From: Skeletonema tropicum
Taxonomy: Eukaryota > Bacillariophyta > Thalassiosirophyceae > Thalassiosirales > Thalassiosiraceae
Direction of reading: 5' to 3'
Assembly (NCBI GenBank): GCA_037178625.1
Contig: CM074149.1
Coordinates: 682,001 to 746,000 of the forward strand
Length of the DNA: 64,000 nt
The position numbers were made by a program, and so were the translations under genes. Below the pieces are notes generated by a model. That model had not been told where the DNA came from and made no database searches. It saw only the letters and a list, made by a program, of their open reading frames with translations. Below are positions 10,191 to 23,189 of this stretch, piece after piece (the first letter of the stretch is position 1; every line of letters starts with the position of its first letter).

Positions 10191-10880
10191 ATGACATCAT
10201 CTAACAACAATAATGATAATCATCCGCACTTGATATACGCACCCATTGCTGGACGTGCCGAACTCAGTCGTCTCATAGCTGCAGCCGGCGGAATCACCAT
10301 CACAGAATCCGTCAACATCACCAACTTGGGTGAGCCTACTATTCAAGAAACGGGAGAAAGTAAAGCAAATTACATGTCTCCCAGCGGTATGCCTCTACTG
10401 CAACATGGTGATCTTAAAATATCGCAGAGTGGTGCCATCGAAGCGTACATTGCGTCGATTGCTCCTCGGTATAGGGATCTTACGCCACAACAGAGAGCAG
10501 TGGACATGATGTTCATGGGGATCAAAGAGGAAATAAACCACAATTGCGGTCGGGCCATCTTCACAACTCAAAAGGTTGACAAGAATAAAGCCATTGCGGA
10601 CGTGTGCACTTTGTTGGACAAGTGGGGCGCTGTATTTGAAGATCAGATTCCTACCGAGGGTTTCATTCAGGGGTTACCGTATCCCTCGCCTGCTGATCTT
10701 GCATTGTTGGACATTACAACTTCGTACATGCCCATTGGAAGTGCTAGGAAGCTTGCTCAGTATGATTTTGGAAAATGGAAGAGGGTTATGGCGCTTTGTG
10801 GTAGAGTCAAGGCGGATGAAAATGTAAAGAAATATTTGAATGGCAGCAGGTATACTGATGCCAATCCATGGGGAATGTGA
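10191..10880 (+). CDS. Glutathione S-transferase-like protein, intact copy
   Basis: A 229-residue protein from the ATG at 10191. The N-terminal half fits a thioredoxin-fold GST domain: LIYAPIAGRAELSRLIAAAG with the likely catalytic Tyr, a cis-Pro region (SPSGMPLL), and QSGAIEAYIAS, which normally contacts the glutamyl part of glutathione. Residues ~95-229 are the helical C-terminal GST domain. The layout resembles sigma/mu-like GSTs. It probably conjugates glutathione to electrophiles or reduces peroxides in the cytosol; the substrate is unknown. Its stop lies 61 bp from the end of the convergent RAPb1 gene. The second copy at 45.0-45.7 kb is nearly identical but has a frameshift. Confidence 0.8.
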   Translation: MTSSNNNNDNHPHLIYAPIAGRAELSRLIAAAGGITITESVNITNLGEPTIQETGESKANYMSPSGMPLLQHGDLKISQSGAIEAYIASIAPRYRDLTPQQRAVDMMFMGIKEEINHNCGRAIFTTQKVDKNKAIADVCTLLDKWGAVFEDQIPTEGFIQGLPYPSPADLALLDITTSYMPIGSARKLAQYDFGKWKRVMALCGRVKADENVKKYLNGSRYTDANPWGM

Positions 10881-10941
10881 AGGAGACGAAGAGAATTCAC
10901 AGAATTGTATGGTATAATCATTCCCAAATCATCATTGCATA

Positions 10942-13678
10942 TCACAGGGAACTTTTATTGCTGAAATGTATAGAGAATGTTGAAATAGAGGGGGTTAAAA
11001 AATAAGGATGACTTCTATGATTCTCTGCTGATATTGATATTGAGATATGTTGTAAGTCTCCTGTCATGAACTCGCTTCGTACAAATAAGGTGCTATCGAT
11101 GCTGCTGCCTTCCACCAATCCCAACAACTTCTGAAGATACTGCTGCTTCTTTGTCTGACTCTTGCCAAGCTTACTCCACTCCCAATAAGGTACAGATGCA
11201 AGATCTACCCCATCGATTGCTGGCACTTGCCTACGCTTCAATATTGTGCTGCCTGTAGGGGATCTACTCTTGCTGATAAAGTGTGATGGACCGTCTACTT
11301 CAACGCCCATGGTCTTTCCACTTACCTCTACCAAGGCGTCAATACGATACCCACTGTCCATTAGTACTTCTTCTTTTGGTTGGAGGTCGAGTGATGATAG
11401 TTGAGCTACTACGTCATCTTGGAACTTTGATGCAGACAGATCTGCAGAGATAAACGCTTTGTAGCTTCTATCGCGGAGATCTTGTGGCAGCCCAGCGTTT
11501 GCCTTCTCCTTTGTATGCCACAAATGCCACTGGTAGAGTTGACAGCAATGTTGAACCTCAAATCTATCCTTCTCTGCCACACACATGTTGACGAAACGAT
11601 CATTGAAGAGTGTCGGTGCATCAACATCAGCTACTACATACGCCCATGCAATATTGGCAATGCATTGACTGCTGCATGCAGCAATGAATTTCGTTGCAGT
11701 CGGCACAAATGACAAGTAGAGCTGTTTGTCGATGATGCCCATTGTAGCAAACGCCCACAGCAGATTGGCAACGCCTTGGGAGTTGAATTTTTCTTTCCGC
11801 TGGATGGCAGTCTTGGCGACTTCCCCGAACAGTCTTGGATGAGAGACTTCAGCAGCAGCATAGGCCCACACCGTGTTTGAAAGATGTTGTGGCTCAAATC
11901 GATGCAAGTGGTCAGATTCAACAATGTGATTTGCCACCAACTCAAACAGTCTTGGATGATTAATGCCTGCAGTAGCATAGGCCCATACTGTGTTGGAAAG
12001 AGCTTGTGGGCCGAACCGATCCAAGCTGTGAGATTCAACAATGTGATTTGCCAGCGTCTTAAACAATCTTGGATGATTGATGCCTGCAGTAGCGTATGCC
12101 CACACTGTGTTGGAATATGTTTGTGGTTTGAATGTATTCAAGATATCTGAATCGACCATTTGATAGGCCACCTTCTCGAACAGCGTTGGATGACTGATGC
12201 CTGCAGTAGCGTATGCCCACACTGTGTTGGAATATGTGTGGGTCGAATCGATTCAAGATATGAGATTTAACAATGTGATTGGCCACTGTCTCAAACAGTT
12301 TTGAATGATTGATGCCTGTAGTCGCATACGCCCACACTGTATTGGAAAGTTCCTGTGGTTTGAATTGATCCAAGCTACCAGATTGAACAATGTGATTGGC
12401 CACCGTCTCGAACAGTTTTGGATGATTGGTGCCTGTAGTAGCGTATGCCCACACTGTATTGGAGAGTGCTTGTGGCTTGAAGCGATGCAAATGGTCAGAT
12501 TGAACAATGTGACTGGCCACCAACTCAAACAATCTTGGATGACTGATGCCTGCAGTAGCATATGCCCACACCGTGTTGGAAAGATTCTGTGGTTTGAATC
12601 GATCCAAGCTGTCCGACTCAACAATGTGATTCGCCATCTTCTCGAACAGTTTTGTATGACTGATGCCTGCAGTAGCGTATGCCCAAACTGTGTTGGCAAT
12701 TGCTTGCGGTTTGAACTCTTTCAAATGTTCCAATGCAACTATTTCATCTCCTATTGCCTCAAAAAGAATAGCATGCGGCTTGTTCATTGTCGCATATGCA
12801 CACACTATGTTTGAAATGTCTTGCTCATTGAATTCTGCTTTTGCAGCTACTGATTGCTCTGCAATGTGATCAAACAAATCACTCCCATCAACAAACTCTG
12901 GTACGTATCTAACCAATGCATATGCGTACGCTAGATTTGATATATGACGTGAACCAAATTCATCGAGTTTGTCCATTGACCAGCCAGCAAATAAACGAAA
13001 CAGCTCATCATTAGGTGTCCGGTCATTGTTCAGCAGCAGCTCCCGCAGTGATCTTTTGTGGCTGGCCTCTCCTCGTCTATTCCCTTGCTTTTGTAACGCA
13101 GCTGCGATCTTTGACATACTAAAGATTGTTTGGGTTAGCTCCTTCATGCTGAATGCCCCCAGCGTATCGATCGTGTGTTGAAAGAGATCATCAATCTTTC
13201 TTGCATTCTCTCGACTATCGTCTCTTCTAGCACCGCGACGATTATTAGAACGCTCATCCCTTGTATTCATTTGCCTGGAGATTTTGGTCCACAGCATAGC
13301 AGTTGCCATAGGAGTCATGACATCAAGATTGTCGTGAGCAATTTGAACCAATTCGTCGACAGTGCTGTCATCACTAAATCTAGGAGGAAGTTTTCGTCCT
13401 GTTCTTCTTTGCGTAGAGAAGCTTACAGATGGTTGAGGTGAAAAATCAAATGTTCTATCACTTCTATGGATAGTTGGTGTCCAATATTGCAAGTGGCTGC
13501 TCACAAAAATAGCAGCTGATGTTTTGTTGACACATCTCGAATAAAACAGTTTATGTCCTCCGCCTTTCGACCGGCAAGCATTAATAGCCACAGCCGACGG
13601 GAATGAAGCTGTACCAAAGCCGCGCCTGCAAGGCAGCTGCTTCACCGCCGACTGTACCAAGTGATGTCGTCGCCACAT
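10942..13678 (-). pseudogene. RAPb1: mitochondrial-type RAP/OPR-like gene with a frameshift
   Basis: The ATG at 13678 opens a basic, acid-free N-terminus (MWRRHHLVQSAVKQLPCRRG), typical of a mitochondrial presequence. About twelve 39-residue repeats follow, then a RAP domain (GVEVDGPSHF, VPYWEW). Near 12236-12240 two bases are missing relative to RAPb2 (AATATGTGTGGG here against AATATGTTTGTGGG in the same strand sense). The upstream frame therefore ends at 12059 and the rest continues in another frame (10942-12222). The normal stop seen in RAPb2 is also lost through a ~19 bp deletion, adding 48 unrelated residues. A sequencing error could explain one lesion but hardly both. If functional, it would act on mitochondrial RNA. 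Confidence 0.75.
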
Positions 13679-14494
13679 AATGATTATCTATTCACCAGTG
13701 AGCAACTATAGGTAACCACCAGAAATGTTTGATATGAGGGTCTTAGTTATTGGGTACGCACGGTACTTACGGATAGAAATATTATGAATTGTACTGCTTC
13801 GGGTATTTTAGGTAGAAGTACTTCCATGGAAGATTGAGCTGATAAAAGTACTCCGGTCCAAAGTAGTTTTTATCATCTGAACAGTTAATGAAGAAAGAGT
13901 AGAGGGGTTCATCATGGCAACTAGAGTTGGGATATTATCTGCGAAACACTCAGACTCAGACTCAGAACCAGCTTACTTGTGGCATGGCCATGAGAAAGAA
14001 TGGTATATATAGGCCGCTTCATTTTCATCTTGGAGCTGTGACTACTTATGAGAGAACGAGTCTTATCGATACAACTGTACTAACCACCTCCTGTCACCAT
14101 CTCATTGATATGTAGGTACGGAACAAAGCAATGACAATGACAACACAATGAAAATGAAACTCTCTCAACCCCTCGCTCTATCATCGCATCTGCATCTTCA
14201 GAAAATGTGTGTCACTACGACACGAAAGGCCCAAGAAGGAATTCACCGTTGACATTTCTCTGGCGGGGAGGGCTGTTCTGACGCACACGCACGACGCACT
14301 CAAGATTCAAATTCTTCTTGCCCGCCCCGCACAAGCCCACAACAGCCGGCCATCCAAGCAAAGACTGGTCCATGAAGTTGCTGGTCTTGTGTTCACCATC
14401 ACAATCACAATTTTCACACAGTAGACATCACCACCAATACATTCACAGCACCGCCAACCAAACCCAACTAACAACATTTCAACAACAACCAAAA
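13679..14494. other. Divergent intergenic region between RAPb1 and the PNC-like carrier
   Basis: This is the inner edge of the left inverted arm. No gene was found. A 14209-14424 frame is a shadow in the carrier's leader. Confidence 0.4.
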
Positions 14495-16102
14495 ATGCCC
14501 GAAAGTGTAGCATCCGAAGTAGTCTCCGCAATGGTCGGAGGAATGTTCTCCGCCTCAGCACTCTACCCCCTCGAGGTACTTAAAACACGTATGCAGGCCG
14601 AGTCCAAACCATCATCATCCTCCTCCAAGAAGAGTAATAGTAATCCTCAAGAAGAAAACAACAACAACACTACTTCTTCCACCAACACTGCCAATGATGA
14701 CGATGATGAAGATTCCAATACTAATGATGAAATTATTGAATCTAGCAACAAACAACAACTATCACTCAAACATCAATACAGCCAAGCAGCCACCGAGGGC
14801 ATGTCGTCCTACGCCTCATTAATGTATCAACATGAGGGGGGAATACCTCCATTTTATGCCGGGGTGGGTACGAGTGCCGTGCAGAGTGCGACGGAGAAGG
14901 CGTTGTATTTTTTTGCGTATACATTTTTTAAGAATGGGTGAGTTTTGTTGACGGTTTTGTGGTGTTTGTATATTATTATGATGTTGTGTGGATGGGTAGT
15001 TTTGAGAAGGGCAAATTATGATTGAACGCTGTGAAACATCATGGTGGCGTATCTGAATGATTGGTTATCTATTTTTATATGTGGTGACCATGCCATGCAT
15101 CAATATTGCATCTGTCGAGGGGGGGGGAGAGAAGAAAATTGCACATCATGTTGTTGTGTTCCTGAGAGCAATCCATTATTTGAAAGATGCAACTCGGAAC
15201 ACTATTGCAAACGGAAAACAGTTCATCTTCTCGCTCTCTATTGATAAAGACAATGACGATGTTGATGGTCACGTCAGGCATGCATATCATACTCATATCA
15301 TCTCACAATGCACTCATATTCATTCACATTTCATTTTCTAACAAATTCCTATATATCCAATATCAAACATCATCATCATCATCATACATTCACCCACCAT
15401 CAACAAAAAAAAAACAAAAACAGATACGTCAACCTAACCGGATCATCCAACATCGGTACCATCTCCAACCTCATCCTAGGGTGCATGGCCGAATGGGCCC
15501 ACCTCCCAGTAACACTCCCAATCGACTGTGTCACCACAGCCATTCAAACCGATGATCAAAATCGTGGAGCATTCGTCCTATTGGGAAATATTTTAAGTGA
15601 AAAGGGAATTGGTGGATTCTACAAGGGGATTCAGGCATATACTGTGTTATGTCTCAAACCTGCCATTCAGTATACAGTGTATGAACAGGTGAAGAAGATG
15701 GTATTGGCAACTCGTCGTGGGAACAACAACAACAACAACAATGCTGGAAGAAAGAAGATGGTAGATAATGAATCACTGAGTGCTGCAGAAGCATTCTTTT
15801 TAGGAATGGTGGCACGTATCGTTGCCACGATGTTAACCTACCCGTACCTACGTGCCAAGGTTATGCTTCAAAGTACCTATGGGAATGCCAAGGTCAAACC
15901 AACAATTCCACAAATGATTTCGGAACAGATTAGTGAGGGGGGAGTTTGGGGATTGTATCAGGGGATTGGACCGGAGTTGACGAGGGGGGTGTTTAGTGCT
16001 GCGTTGATGATGATGGTGAAGGAGAGGATTGGGGTTATGGTTAGGGCGTTGATTGATGGGAGGGAGCAGCAGCAGCAGCAGGGTAGTAATCATGGTAGAT
16101 AG
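14495..16102 (+). CDS. Peroxisomal adenine nucleotide carrier-like protein (SLC25 family), two exons
   Basis: Exons 14495-14937 and 15424-16102 join in frame across a GT-AG intron (donor GTGAGT, acceptor ACAG), giving 373 residues. The three mitochondrial-carrier repeats carry the signature helices YPLEVLKTRMQ, LPIDCVTTAIQ and TYPYLRAKVMLQ. Together with KPAIQYTVYEQVKK and FSAALMMMVKERI these resemble plant PNC/yeast Ant1 peroxisomal ATP/AMP carriers, which supply ATP for fatty-acid activation. A ~60-residue Ser/Asn/Asp-rich loop is inserted in repeat 1, and Asn and Gln runs occur later. The intron is 486 nt and its acceptor follows an A-rich rather than pyrimidine-rich tract. Substrate is inferred from similarity only. 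Confidence 0.8.
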
Positions 16103-16801
16103 AGTGGGGAAATGAATACTAATGTTGAGGGAGTGGAGTTGAGTGCGACTGACAATAATAATATATACAGTGGGAGTTGATGAGTGATCATCCTTGTGCA
16201 ATCAGACTCATACTAACTACCAATAATTGTGAAGATTCATGCATACTTCTATATATGTGCCCATTGTGTACTCTCTCTGAAGTACTAGTGGAGTAATGTA
16301 GTAGGAGTACTAAAGAATTAATATTTTTGATACACTCAAACTCCCTTTAACTTGATGCTCGCTTGATCTACAAGCTCCCTTCATCTTGGGACAGAATCTA
16401 CTTGAATGATGGACTAAAAGCAACCCATTATTCATTTCGTCCTTCCAGAGTGCATGCAATAATAAGGAAGTCAAGCTCCTTTGTGGTATGTAGCAGCTTG
16501 AATGCTCTTGAATGACAAAGCAACTTTGTTTGGTTCATTTTTATTCTTCGTCATTCCCCATCGGAAGAATCTGACCCATCAGACAGTCATCCGGTACTGA
16601 TATTGTCCAATACGTAGGAATTCAGTATCCGACGATTGGAAGAAATAGTCAACGTGGCTGCTGCTTGATGCGTGCCTTCAAGGTGTATCTTTTTGATGCG
16701 AAAAATACCGCATCTTCAGTCTTCAAGTTGTGCACGCTCTCCTTGAGTGAAGCAGGCCGATTAGATACAAATACACTGCTGTAAGTAACAACGTAACCAA
16801 C
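16103..16801. other. Intergenic, FCP promoter region
   Basis: About 700 bp between the carrier stop and the FCP start. No gene was seen. It should contain the light-regulated FCP promoter, but no TATA-like box could be assigned with confidence. Confidence 0.4.
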
Positions 16802-16966
16802 ATGAAGACTGCTATCCTCGCCACCCTCGCCGCCACCGCCGCCGCCTTTGCTCCCGCTCAGGTCGGAAAGACCACCACCGCCCTCAACGCCTTCGAGACC
16901 GAGCTTGGTGCCCAACCTCCTCTCGGCTTCTTCGATCCCTTGGGATTGCTCGACAACGCCGACCAA

Positions 16967-17013
<47 letters not shown>

Positions 17014-17416
17014 TTCTCAGCTTGCCTTCTTGGGACAGATCACCACACGTGCTGGAACTCACCTCCCCGGATCCATTGATTATTCCGGCCACTCCTTTGA
17101 CTCTTACCCCAATGGATTGGCTGCCCTTTTCGGACCTGACTCTGTCCCTGACAGGGGCACTGTTCAGATCTTCTGCTTCATTGGTATCCTTGAGTTGTTC
17201 GTCATGAAGGACATCCCCGGAACTGGAAACGAATTCGTTGGTGACTTCCGTAATGGTCTTGACGGTGGTGTGTACTGGAAGAACTTGGATGAGGAGACCA
17301 AGTTGAAGAAGCGTGCGATTGAGCTCAACAATGGCCGTGCTGCCATGATGGGTATCCTTGGACTTATGATGCATGAGCAACTTGGAGGATCTATCCCAAT
17401 TGTTGGAGAGATGTAA
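16802..17416 (+). CDS. Fucoxanthin chlorophyll a/c-binding antenna protein (Lhcf type)
   Basis: A 204-residue, intronless protein. The start MKTAILATLAATAAAFAP is a signal peptide ending in the ASAFAP-like motif (AAAFAP, Phe at the cleavage point) that sends diatom proteins through the ER into the plastid. Helix 1 has the chlorophyll-ligand motif YVEIKHGRISQLAFLGQ; helix 3 has ELNNGRAAMMGILG. The mature protein sits in the thylakoid membrane, binding chlorophyll a/c and fucoxanthin for light harvesting. Codon choice is distinctly C-rich compared with the neighbours, as expected for very high expression. The antisense frame at 16649-17380 is a shadow. Confidence 0.95.
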
Positions 17417-18379
17417 GCGATTACATTGTTCTTGCTGTTCTTGTTAGACTATGGATTGAGAAAGTGTAGGGTAGTGTTAGGGGATGTAACAGGTAACAGT
17501 GGTCAAGAAGTGATTCTTTCTCGGGTATATTTCTCAGACCAAGCGGTTAGAGATAGAGAATATATGCATTATCTTCGCCTAAGGTTAAAGATTAGCGTAT
17601 TACCACTGTTTCACTCTGCTCTACTTCGTCTTCATGGTCTTTATGTAACTTTATGCGACATTGAGCCGAGAGAGAACATCAAGTATATAGAAGATTATTG
17701 AGTATGTTTTCAATTTGTCTGGAAATATCACTTTGCTGGAACAACGGTGAAAGTCGAGTACTACATCGTCTCATGTTGGCATTGGACACTAGCAAGAGAT
17801 TCTCCTGAGTGGTGAATTCGAGAATGATGACATGAGTATCGTAACGTTTGTTGAAACGGCTGGGGAACTGAATACTGTAAAATCGATTGGTTAATTGTGT
17901 ATAATTATCCACCGATCAAATAATATTCTATGCACCACACCTGATCTCACGAATATAGAGAATTCATGCAACAATTTGCTGTGCCTCAAAAGTGCGTACT
18001 TCTACTTAAACTGCTGCTGACTATGATGTAACAAGTACAAGCAGGCGACGAGGTACATGAAAGAAATGTACAGATGTGGTGGAGACAGATACAACGACCT
18101 GCGCTCCTACAAAAATAGACAAGAGCACAGGCATATAACATTGATCGACAAATAAATTTAATAATTACAAATCATTTTTAACCTAGTGAATGATGAAAAC
18201 TTTGAAACAAGATGCGTCATTTGATACATCAAATGAACACCACCGCGAGAGACGGACACAAACCACGTCCACAATGTGTGATATTTAAGGTAAGAATAGG
18301 CTCCTCTAAAGATGGACATAGAGCCTTGTTCTCCCCAACCCTCCAAGAAGAGAAGACATCGTTCATACATCTAAGATAT
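17417..18379. other. Intergenic between FCP and silaffin-like A
   Basis: The FCP 3' UTR and the convergent 3' end of the next gene lie here. Short frames at 17426-17701 and 17679-17912 show no domain. No terminator or RNA gene was recognised. Confidence 0.4.
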
Positions 18380-19383
18380 TTACTCTCTCTTTCCTGCCTT
18401 TCCGGAGGCTACAGAGTAACTCATTGAGACTGAGGATGAGTAAGATGAACTGCCGCTTCCCTTAGACCCCTTGGATGATCCACTTCCACTGCCCTTTCCT
18501 GCCTTTCCAGAGCTGTAAGACATGCTTGTGCTGGCACTGTAGCTGCTGCTTCCGCTTCCCTTTGAGCCCTTGGACGATCCACTTCCACTTCCCTTGCCTG
18601 CCTTTCCGGAGCTGTAGGACATACTGGTGCTGGCACTGTAGCTGCTGCTTCCGCTTCCCTTAGACCCCTTGGATGATCCGCTGCCACTTCCCTTAGACCC
18701 CTTGGATGATCCGCTGCCACTTCCCTTAGACCCCTTGGACGAACCACTTCCACTTCCCTTGCCTGATTTTCCGGAGCTGTAAGACATGCTAGTGATGTAG
18801 CTAGAACTGTAGCTTCCCTGTGGGTGTAGTGTAGAGAGGAAGTGGAGTGGGTGAGAGAAAGAATATCATAACGGTCAGAAATAATAAATGACTTAACACA
18901 ACATGGCTCGGGCAGCCACCGGTCAGCATCTATCCATCGGTAGGGCCGCTCGGCGATGATATATCCGCTGCAGTTGTGGTCTATGATGGCGCAGCGGCCA
19001 TCTCAACACTTCGGATGCAGGCTGATGGACCTCTGCGGTCCAAATAAATGACGCCGCCACCGGCTGTGCACAAGATGTGTCATGTCGACATCCGGGCAGC
19101 CGATCAGCGCCAGCCGGCCATTATCAGCCATTGTCAACCCATAATATAGACACTGCGGCCGTCTTTGCTCTCCTCACGGCAACATATCACCAATTTATTG
19201 TAGACTTACACCAGTAGGACGTCCCGGAGTATTTGTTGGTATGCCAGTAACATCAGTTCCGAGTTGACGTTCATACTCGGCAAGCTCACGCTCAATCGCG
19301 GCGGTAGGAGAGGAAACCGGCTCATTAATAGCGGCGGAGGAAACGGCAAGGGCCGCAACGATAACTGCTTGGAAGGACTTCAT
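18380..19383 (-). CDS. Silaffin-like secreted protein A, two exons
   Basis: Exon 1 (19210-19383) and exon 2 (18380-18817) join in phase 0 with donor GTAAGT and acceptor CACAG, giving 203 residues. Residues 1-18 are a signal peptide (MKSFQAVIVAALAVSSAA). A short acidic stretch, ERELAEYERQLG, contains RQL, which fits the RXL cleavage motif of diatom biosilica proteins. The rest is repeats of KGSGSGSSKGSKGSGS alternating with SSYSASTSMSYSSGK. Such Lys/Ser-rich repeats are the hallmark of silaffins, whose modified Lys and phospho-Ser drive silica precipitation in the cell wall. The family call rests on composition. Protein B at 24.4-25.2 kb shares exon 1 but not exon 2. Confidence 0.6.
18818..19209 (-). 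other. Intron of silaffin-like A
   Basis: A 392 nt intron bounded by GTAAGT and CAG. It is richer in GC than its surroundings and contains several short GCCGGC-like inverted stretches (about 18910-19130). No coding frame was seen. Confidence 0.6.
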
Positions 19384-19724
19384 GGTTAATAATAACAACA
19401 AAAGACTGACTGTGCGGAGAGTAGTTAGTAAGTGGAGTGGTGGCTACGCCAAGTAACGAATTATGAGAGTTTGAACAAGTGCGGAGTGGGCTCGTGGTGA
19501 GGATTCAAATTTGAAAGTTCTCATAGCCGACTTGGGATTCTACGTGGGAATTGTCCAATTCAAAATTAGGGACGAGAAACCGGGCCGGAACGAATGACGG
19601 AAGATGCAATCGTGAAAAACGGTCGAGAAGAGGGATTTGAATTTGAAAAAGGGCACTTTCTTTTAGGGGTTGGGAAGGGACTTTTCTGGTAAGTACCTAG
19701 GAGTATAACAAAGGGAAGGGGGCG

Positions 19725-21360
19725 ATATCCCTACGGTTTTTTGTGCGTATTTTTATCGCGAGGAGAAATGGCGGGAGGGACAGAACCCGCACATAGGAAA
19801 GGGGGCAGATAGAGATTAAGGGCGAGGGCGTTCACTAACCCCTGAAAGCCCCAGACGTGCATATTATGAGAACCCGAGCAATTCTCATAGATATCACTAT
19901 CAACGTCGACATCGCTGTATCGGTTTCGTTCAAATGAGGTGTGATGAGAACTGGTAAGCCCTTTGCACACAAGACATGTGCGCAATGCAATAGAAGAGAT
20001 GCATTCAGTGGTGGTGTGGCGGATGTCATCTTTGGTTCCACAACTGCAACACCCGAGTGCTAAGGTGCGCAGTGCTGGGCAACCTATTCCAATCATGGCA
20101 GCTTTTACTGGTCAGATGAATGAAGATGGTACGCCTGAAGTAGTTTACGCTCGGATGACATGTGCGGACATTTGGCACAACCCTGCTAGGCAGCAGTTCT
20201 TCTTAGCCAATGCATCTATTTGTGAGCCCATCCATTCACATTCTGTTGTTTCATTTGATCAAAATGCTCACAATACAGTCAGAAGCAACCTAAATTTCGA
20301 GGATGTGACTGACGTTGGAACATCGAGTGGTGGAGACACAACAGATGCTGACGATAATGCATCGCCTTGAGGAGATGAGTTATGTTATTGTTCGTGGGAT
20401 AGTAGCATTCGTAAATCAATAAGTAATGTCGATGTGAAATAATATATACATTATGTATTTTTGAACAATCTTTACGCCCATTTCCACAATCCAGCTATTG
20501 TCGAATAATCTTGTCTCAAGAGAGTAGAATCAATCTTCCCTCCCTTACCAGCTTTCAAGTTCAAGATAGTGAACAGATAGGTGTGCCAAATACATTAATG
20601 AAAATGCGCACTTAACTCTATCTTGCCGCGCACAATCATCAGCAATTCTATTCCTCCTATCCATTCATTGCCGAGTAGGGCAACATAGCTATCATTATCC
20701 AATGTTAGTTGCATAAATACACCACTATCTTCCAGGTATTTGGCAGAAATAATAAAGAGCGGTTGTGAGTTTCCATTCTGAGGTCGAGATGATGATGAAT
20801 CACAATAGTAGATAGTTGCGCCCATTCTCAATCCCAGAGTATCAATTACAATTTATTGCTGACTTCCGCTGCCCTTCGCTAACGTGTGTTAGGCCATGTT
20901 AGTTGTCGATGATCGACGATAATTATTGTGGCCGGAAAATAATACCGAGCGGAGATTATCGAATTCAGCATGAATACAAGCCCAAACCGAAGGAATACTG
21001 GCAGCCGAAACATCCCCAGTATATCTAAAGTATCATTCGCGTGATGAAGGGGAGACGAGACGGACGTTTATGGTTGATGTAACCATCACCTACAACTGCT
21101 TGGCGACTGGCGACGGCTGAAAAAGATGATGGCCGGTGCCGTGTGATGAGGCTACACCACAACCCCACACACACTACCGCGGCCCAAACCAACGGTCAAC
21201 ATTGATCATATGTGGTCCAGTTGATGATCCTGATGCAGGGGTTAGCACGGTTGGTGGCGTCTATGGCATCCATTAGCGGCACATTGCTAAGTGGGGTTGT
21301 AACCCGCACATAGATTCTAAATGCGGGTTAGAACCCGCACATAGGGGTAGGTAGGGATAT
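19725..21360 (+). mobile_element. 'ATATCCCTAC' repeat element, copy R1
   Basis: Ends are ATATCCCTACGG on the left and GTAGGGATAT on the right, a 10-bp terminal inverted repeat. Just inside both ends lies the motif AACCCGCACATAG. The left ~70 bp and the right ~460 bp match copies R2 and R3, but the middle (about 19800-20900) is different. The middle holds a plus-strand frame (19963-20370, no ATG at its start) with no known domain, so R1 may be a longer relative or a nested insertion. No target-site duplication was found. Confidence 0.65.
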
Positions 21361-23189
21361 TGGGTCTTTGCCCCCACTAAGACCCCTTTTCAAGAAATAA
21401 ATACATCTGTATCATCGAGTACCGCTACCGCTACCGCTCTATAGATATAGAGTAGCTGGATCTCCTTCTCTTGTGCATGCCAGCCATAACAAGCATTAGA
21501 GTTAGAGTGTTACTCAATTCATAACATCTTCAGAAACTTCATTTACATCAGAGATACTTTTCATAATACATCGCAAATCATACATGTTCCGTCATACTTC
21601 CTTGTCCTTTAGAAGAGGCAGCGTCGTGCCTACGAGCGCTGATTGGGGAGAGAATAGGAATAGGGCATATTCCATCGCATCGGAGTATGGCACATCGGCA
21701 ACGCATCGTCATCGGCTGGAGGCATCATCATCATACCGTCTCCGGGAACTGTTGGTGGGGGTTTCTTATGCTTATGGGGTTTCTTATTCACTTTGTTTTG
21801 AAAGGTGGTTCTGTTTTAACTCGGCAGGCTAGTCAAGCATCTGCATCTGCATCTGGAAATGGTACGAGATTTCCAGCTCTTGCTGCCCTTTGGAGGTCCA
21901 AGTTGGTCCAAGGTTTGCTACTCTATTAACGGGTGAAGTGATCTTACTTGTTAGCTAAGTAGTGACTGCGAAGAGGCAACATTGCTGTTCTTGTGTTCGT
22001 GTGTTCCGGCACATCTCACCATACTTACATTATAAGAAAAGTGTGAGATTAAACGGGACTCAGATGGATACATCTAGTACCGCACAATCTCCGTTCATTC
22101 AGTATAGAGAAATCTCTTTCCAATTAAGCATTCGAAGATCCGATCGTCAGAGGCAGATGGCTCCAATGGTTCAACTTTGCCGGCACGATCGTAGGCTTAC
22201 TAATCGAAATAATCACTTCTTTCTTCATCAATTCTTTTTATCAATTGCTCTGCTTTTGCTCTAGACGAAGGAGTCGTCAACCCAAAGACAAAGACAAAGA
22301 TAAAGATCATCTGGTCATTTGCTTCCGCAGATCCCGTGCTACGCAGGCCGCTTGTCCAGCACAAGCTTACAAAAAGAGTGAATGTAATATGTAGATGTAG
22401 CTGCAGTGTTGGCAATGTGAATTAATATTCACTACCAAACATCTCATCACAAGAATGCAACAACAACAATGAGTACAGAAAAGCGCACAGGCACAGGCAG
22501 GCACTATTATGAGTTTGAGACACCATCACCCTTATCCTTACGGAGATACGAATACGACGCAAGTGTCAAATAGTAGATGTGATGGGACCTTCCAATTTGG
22601 ACTAGCGTTCACGGATTTACCTTCAACGGTGGGCAGTGGGCAACTATGTATTTTCACTGATGTTCAGCAGCCGGGGTTGTATCTGGCAACTTTGTATTAA
22701 TTTATCCAGGTGATCACGACGCTGCGTCAGAGGGAGTAGTATCAATTTTCCTCCTGCTCAAATCCGGGGGTGGAGGTAGTAATTGGTGCCGACCTCCCTC
22801 GATGATGCTCTCCATGAGAAGTCAAATCATCGATAAGTTTGGATAAAAGGCGGGCATGGTGATGACGCTTTTGCTTCTTATTTGTATGAGGACGTACCAA
22901 TTAATGAAAGCAGTAAGGCCTATGGTGGATCCAAAACCTTTTCTCGAGCTGATATAGTAGATGCATCCAGAAACATTCTCGATGAAAATGGAGTGTGCTC
23001 CGGATTGTTGCCTCTATGAGCGACATCGTAAATACTAGGGAATTCCTACGATATAAACGCCGGGGTGCGAAGACAAGTAGCAGCAGCAGCACTTCTTGAT
23101 GATTCTTATGCTGACGTTTGCCTTTGAGATTAGTGAATCTCTGTGCCGACCAATGAGGCCTCGACAACAGAAAAAAAAAATGCAGCGTT
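21361..23189. other. Intergenic, no convincing gene
   Basis: About 1.8 kb with only short frames on both strands and no recognisable domain or splice model. It contains an ACCGCT microsatellite (21421-21440) and an ATAAAGACAAAG-type purine-rich patch near 22280-22310. Confidence 0.35.

Noticed and set aside
12059..12150. End of the upstream RAPb1 frame (HSVGIRYCRHQSS)
   Set aside because: Out-of-frame reading of the repeats after the frameshift, not a real C-terminus.
16649..17380. 243-codon minus-strand frame
   Set aside because: Antisense shadow of the highly biased FCP coding sequence; no domain.
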